Of a stretch of 5,213 nucleotides of DNA, positions 4,201-5,213 are shown piece after piece. Origin of the DNA: an uncultured Lachnospiraceae bacterium (lineage in GTDB: Bacteria > Bacillota > Clostridia > Lachnospirales > Lachnospiraceae); assembly GCA_947305345.1 (NCBI GenBank), contig CAMZDH010000058.1, positions 1 to 5,213 of the forward strand, written 5' to 3'. The notes beneath the pieces were generated by a model that was not told the DNA's origin, ran no database searches, and worked only from the letters and a program-made list of their open reading frames with translations. Every line of letters begins with the position of its first letter. Position 1 is the first letter of the stretch. Made by a program: the position numbers and the translations under genes.

Positions 4201-5213
4201 ATGCGCACGATCGGTGAAAAAAGCAGAACGTCACTGGCGGAATCGGAGTATACGATTCCGTCGGAATACGAGCTGCCGATCGAGGACCGTTACCCGCTGG
4301 AGCAGCCGGCCGCGTCGGACGAGTTTAACGAACGCGTTAAGTATCCGACCGAGGAGGAAGAGGATGCGGCGAAGAAGCAGCGGCGGCGGAAAATGCTCCG
4401 GTATCTTCTGATGTCTTCGATCGCCTCGGTATCCGTGCTTTTGGCGGCGTTCGGACAGGATCCGCTTGGCAGCTCGAAAACGACGCCCGGCGGGCCGGCG
4501 ACTCCGGTCACGCCGACGATCCCGACGATCCTCCCGACGATCATTCCGGTGATCCCTGAGAATGCGGAGGGCGACACAGCGGACATCGCGTTCCCGGCGC
4601 TCGAAAACATGGATCCGGATTATGCGGGTGATTACGCCTGGGTCGAAAAGGGCACCGAGACTTCGGAAGAATACCTGATCTATTCGGACCGCGCGGGGAA
4701 CAGTCATTTCCTCTGGCCCGGCGGCTACTACCGCAGCGCCGGCATCCCGCAGGACAGCGGCGACGCGACGATCCAATGGGATAAGGAGAACAACGTTCTC
4801 AAACTCAACAACTTCGTCGGCGGCACGATCGAGACCAACCTGATGGGCAACGGTTTCACGATCGAGGTCGAGGGCGACTGCGAGGTCGACCAGATCCTCT
4901 CCTGGGGCGCGATGTACGCCGGCAGCGTCACGATCAAGGGAAGCGGCCGGCTGACAGTCAACCGGAAACTCGATGATTCCGGAACCCGGAAACCGTACGG
5001 CATTCTTTTCCAGGCGGAGTACAGCGGCAGCGCGCTGATGATCGAGGGCGATGTGTCGCTCGAAGTCTGGGGAGAGACCGCCGCTGTTCTGGTGATTGAT
5101 ACGTTGCTCGAAAAGGCGATTTATTATCTGCCGCCGGTCTATCTGGAGGAAGGTCTCCGCTCGACCGGCAAAATGAGAAAACTGACCGCGGAGGACGGCT
5201 CTTTCCTGGGTTA
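4201..5213 (+). CDS. Predicted type II membrane-anchored protein with Pro/Thr linker and beta-rich extracellular domain (reaches window end)
   Basis: This frame is open for 337 codons to the window edge, where the next codon begins TA and may be Tyr or a stop. I do not recognise the family. Residues 1-57 are polar and acidic, with a run EEEED at 54-58 region; they are followed by a basic cluster KKQRRRK (58-64) and one hydrophobic helix at about 66-85. Positive charge before the helix predicts cytosolic N-terminus and external C-terminus. A Pro/Thr-rich linker (94-119) leads to a larger domain with Trp/Tyr/Gly-rich segments and short alternating strands such as TIEVEGD (220-226), VTIKGSGRLTV (243-253) and LMIEGDVSLEV (279-289). 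These resemble beta-helix or Cthe_2159-like carbohydrate-binding folds. Codon use is like its neighbours. It lies 41 nt after the channel gene with no terminator between, so co-transcription is likely. Several antisense frames here are Arg-rich shadows. Confidence 0.75.
   Translation, partial: MRTIGEKSRTSLAESEYTIPSEYELPIEDRYPLEQPAASDEFNERVKYPTEEEEDAAKKQRRRKMLRYLLMSSIASVSVLLAAFGQDPLGSSKTTPGGPATPVTPTIPTILPTIIPVIPENAEGDTADIAFPALENMDPDYAGDYAWVEKGTETSEEYLIYSDRAGNSHFLWPGGYYRSAGIPQDSGDATIQWDKENNVLKLNNFVGGTIETNLMGNGFTIEVEGDCEVDQILSWGAMYAGSVTIKGSGRLTVNRKLDDSGTRKPYGILFQAEYSGSALMIEGDVSLEVWGETAAVLVIDTLLEKAIYYLPPVYLEEGLRSTGKMRKLTAEDGSFLG
4504..4557 (+). repeat. Short direct repeats encoding the Pro-Thr-Ile linker
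   Basis: CCGACGATC occurs three times (4513-4521, 4522-4530, 4534-4542) and encodes Pro-Thr-Ile each time. Related Pro-Val-Thr, Pro-Thr-Ile-Ile and Pro-Val-Ile units flank it. It is a coding micro-repeat in the linker between membrane helix and outer domain, and a likely site of length variation between strains. Confidence 0.75.

Noticed and set aside
4513..4542. Three copies of a 9-base unit, considered as CRISPR or other array
   Set aside because: The units are in-frame Pro-Thr-Ile codons in a protein linker, with no spacers and no proper repeat length.
4231..4776. 181-codon minus-strand frame, very Arg-rich
   Set aside because: Low-complexity Arg-rich translation is typical of antisense reading of GC-rich coding DNA. 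The plus-strand frame has an ordered TM/linker/domain layout.

Overview
The window looks like chromosomal DNA of a moderately GC-rich Gram-positive bacterium, probably Bacillota. The basis is strong AAGGAGG/GGAGG-type ribosome sites, a U-tract intrinsic terminator, an AzlCD pair, a Firmicutes-style MscS channel, and a membrane-anchored surface protein with a Pro/Thr linker. An Erysipelotrichia- or Clostridia-like host is a guess from protein style; the genus cannot be fixed from this sequence. No mobile element, tRNA, rRNA or CRISPR array is visible. The six genes fall into three transcription blocks.

Block 1 (1-1594, plus strand) is a tight operon. It holds the 3' part of azlC, then azlD (ATGA overlap) and thrH (14-nt gap). 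AzlC and AzlD form a branched-chain amino-acid exporter. ThrH is a HAD-type phosphoserine phosphatase/homoserine phosphotransferase, so the operon joins amino-acid export to serine/threonine-family metabolism. It ends at a strong hairpin terminator (1620-1659). That hairpin also carries an A-tract on its left side, so it can serve the convergent block 2.

Block 2 (3097 down to 1678, minus strand) encodes an MBL-fold metallohydrolase with a complete metal-ligand set. After a 94-nt gap comes a stand-alone HD-domain protein of the SpoT/Mesh1 (ppGpp hydrolase-like) type. No terminator is seen between them. The gap is AT-rich in part and contains complementary short segments that could form alternative hairpins ahead of the second gene.

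Block 3 (3260 to beyond 5213, plus strand) diverges from block 2 across an AT-rich intergenic region with candidate promoters on both strands. It encodes an MscS-family mechanosensitive channel. Forty-one nt later comes a predicted type II membrane protein: acidic cytosolic tail, one transmembrane helix, Pro/Thr-rich linker and a beta-rich extracellular domain. This last frame is open to the window edge. Its role is unknown, and it is the least explained gene here.

Nothing in the window is clearly a new defence or mobile system. The most distinctive items are the channel/anchored-protein pair, the azlCD-thrH arrangement, and the MBL/HD-hydrolase pair with its structured leader.
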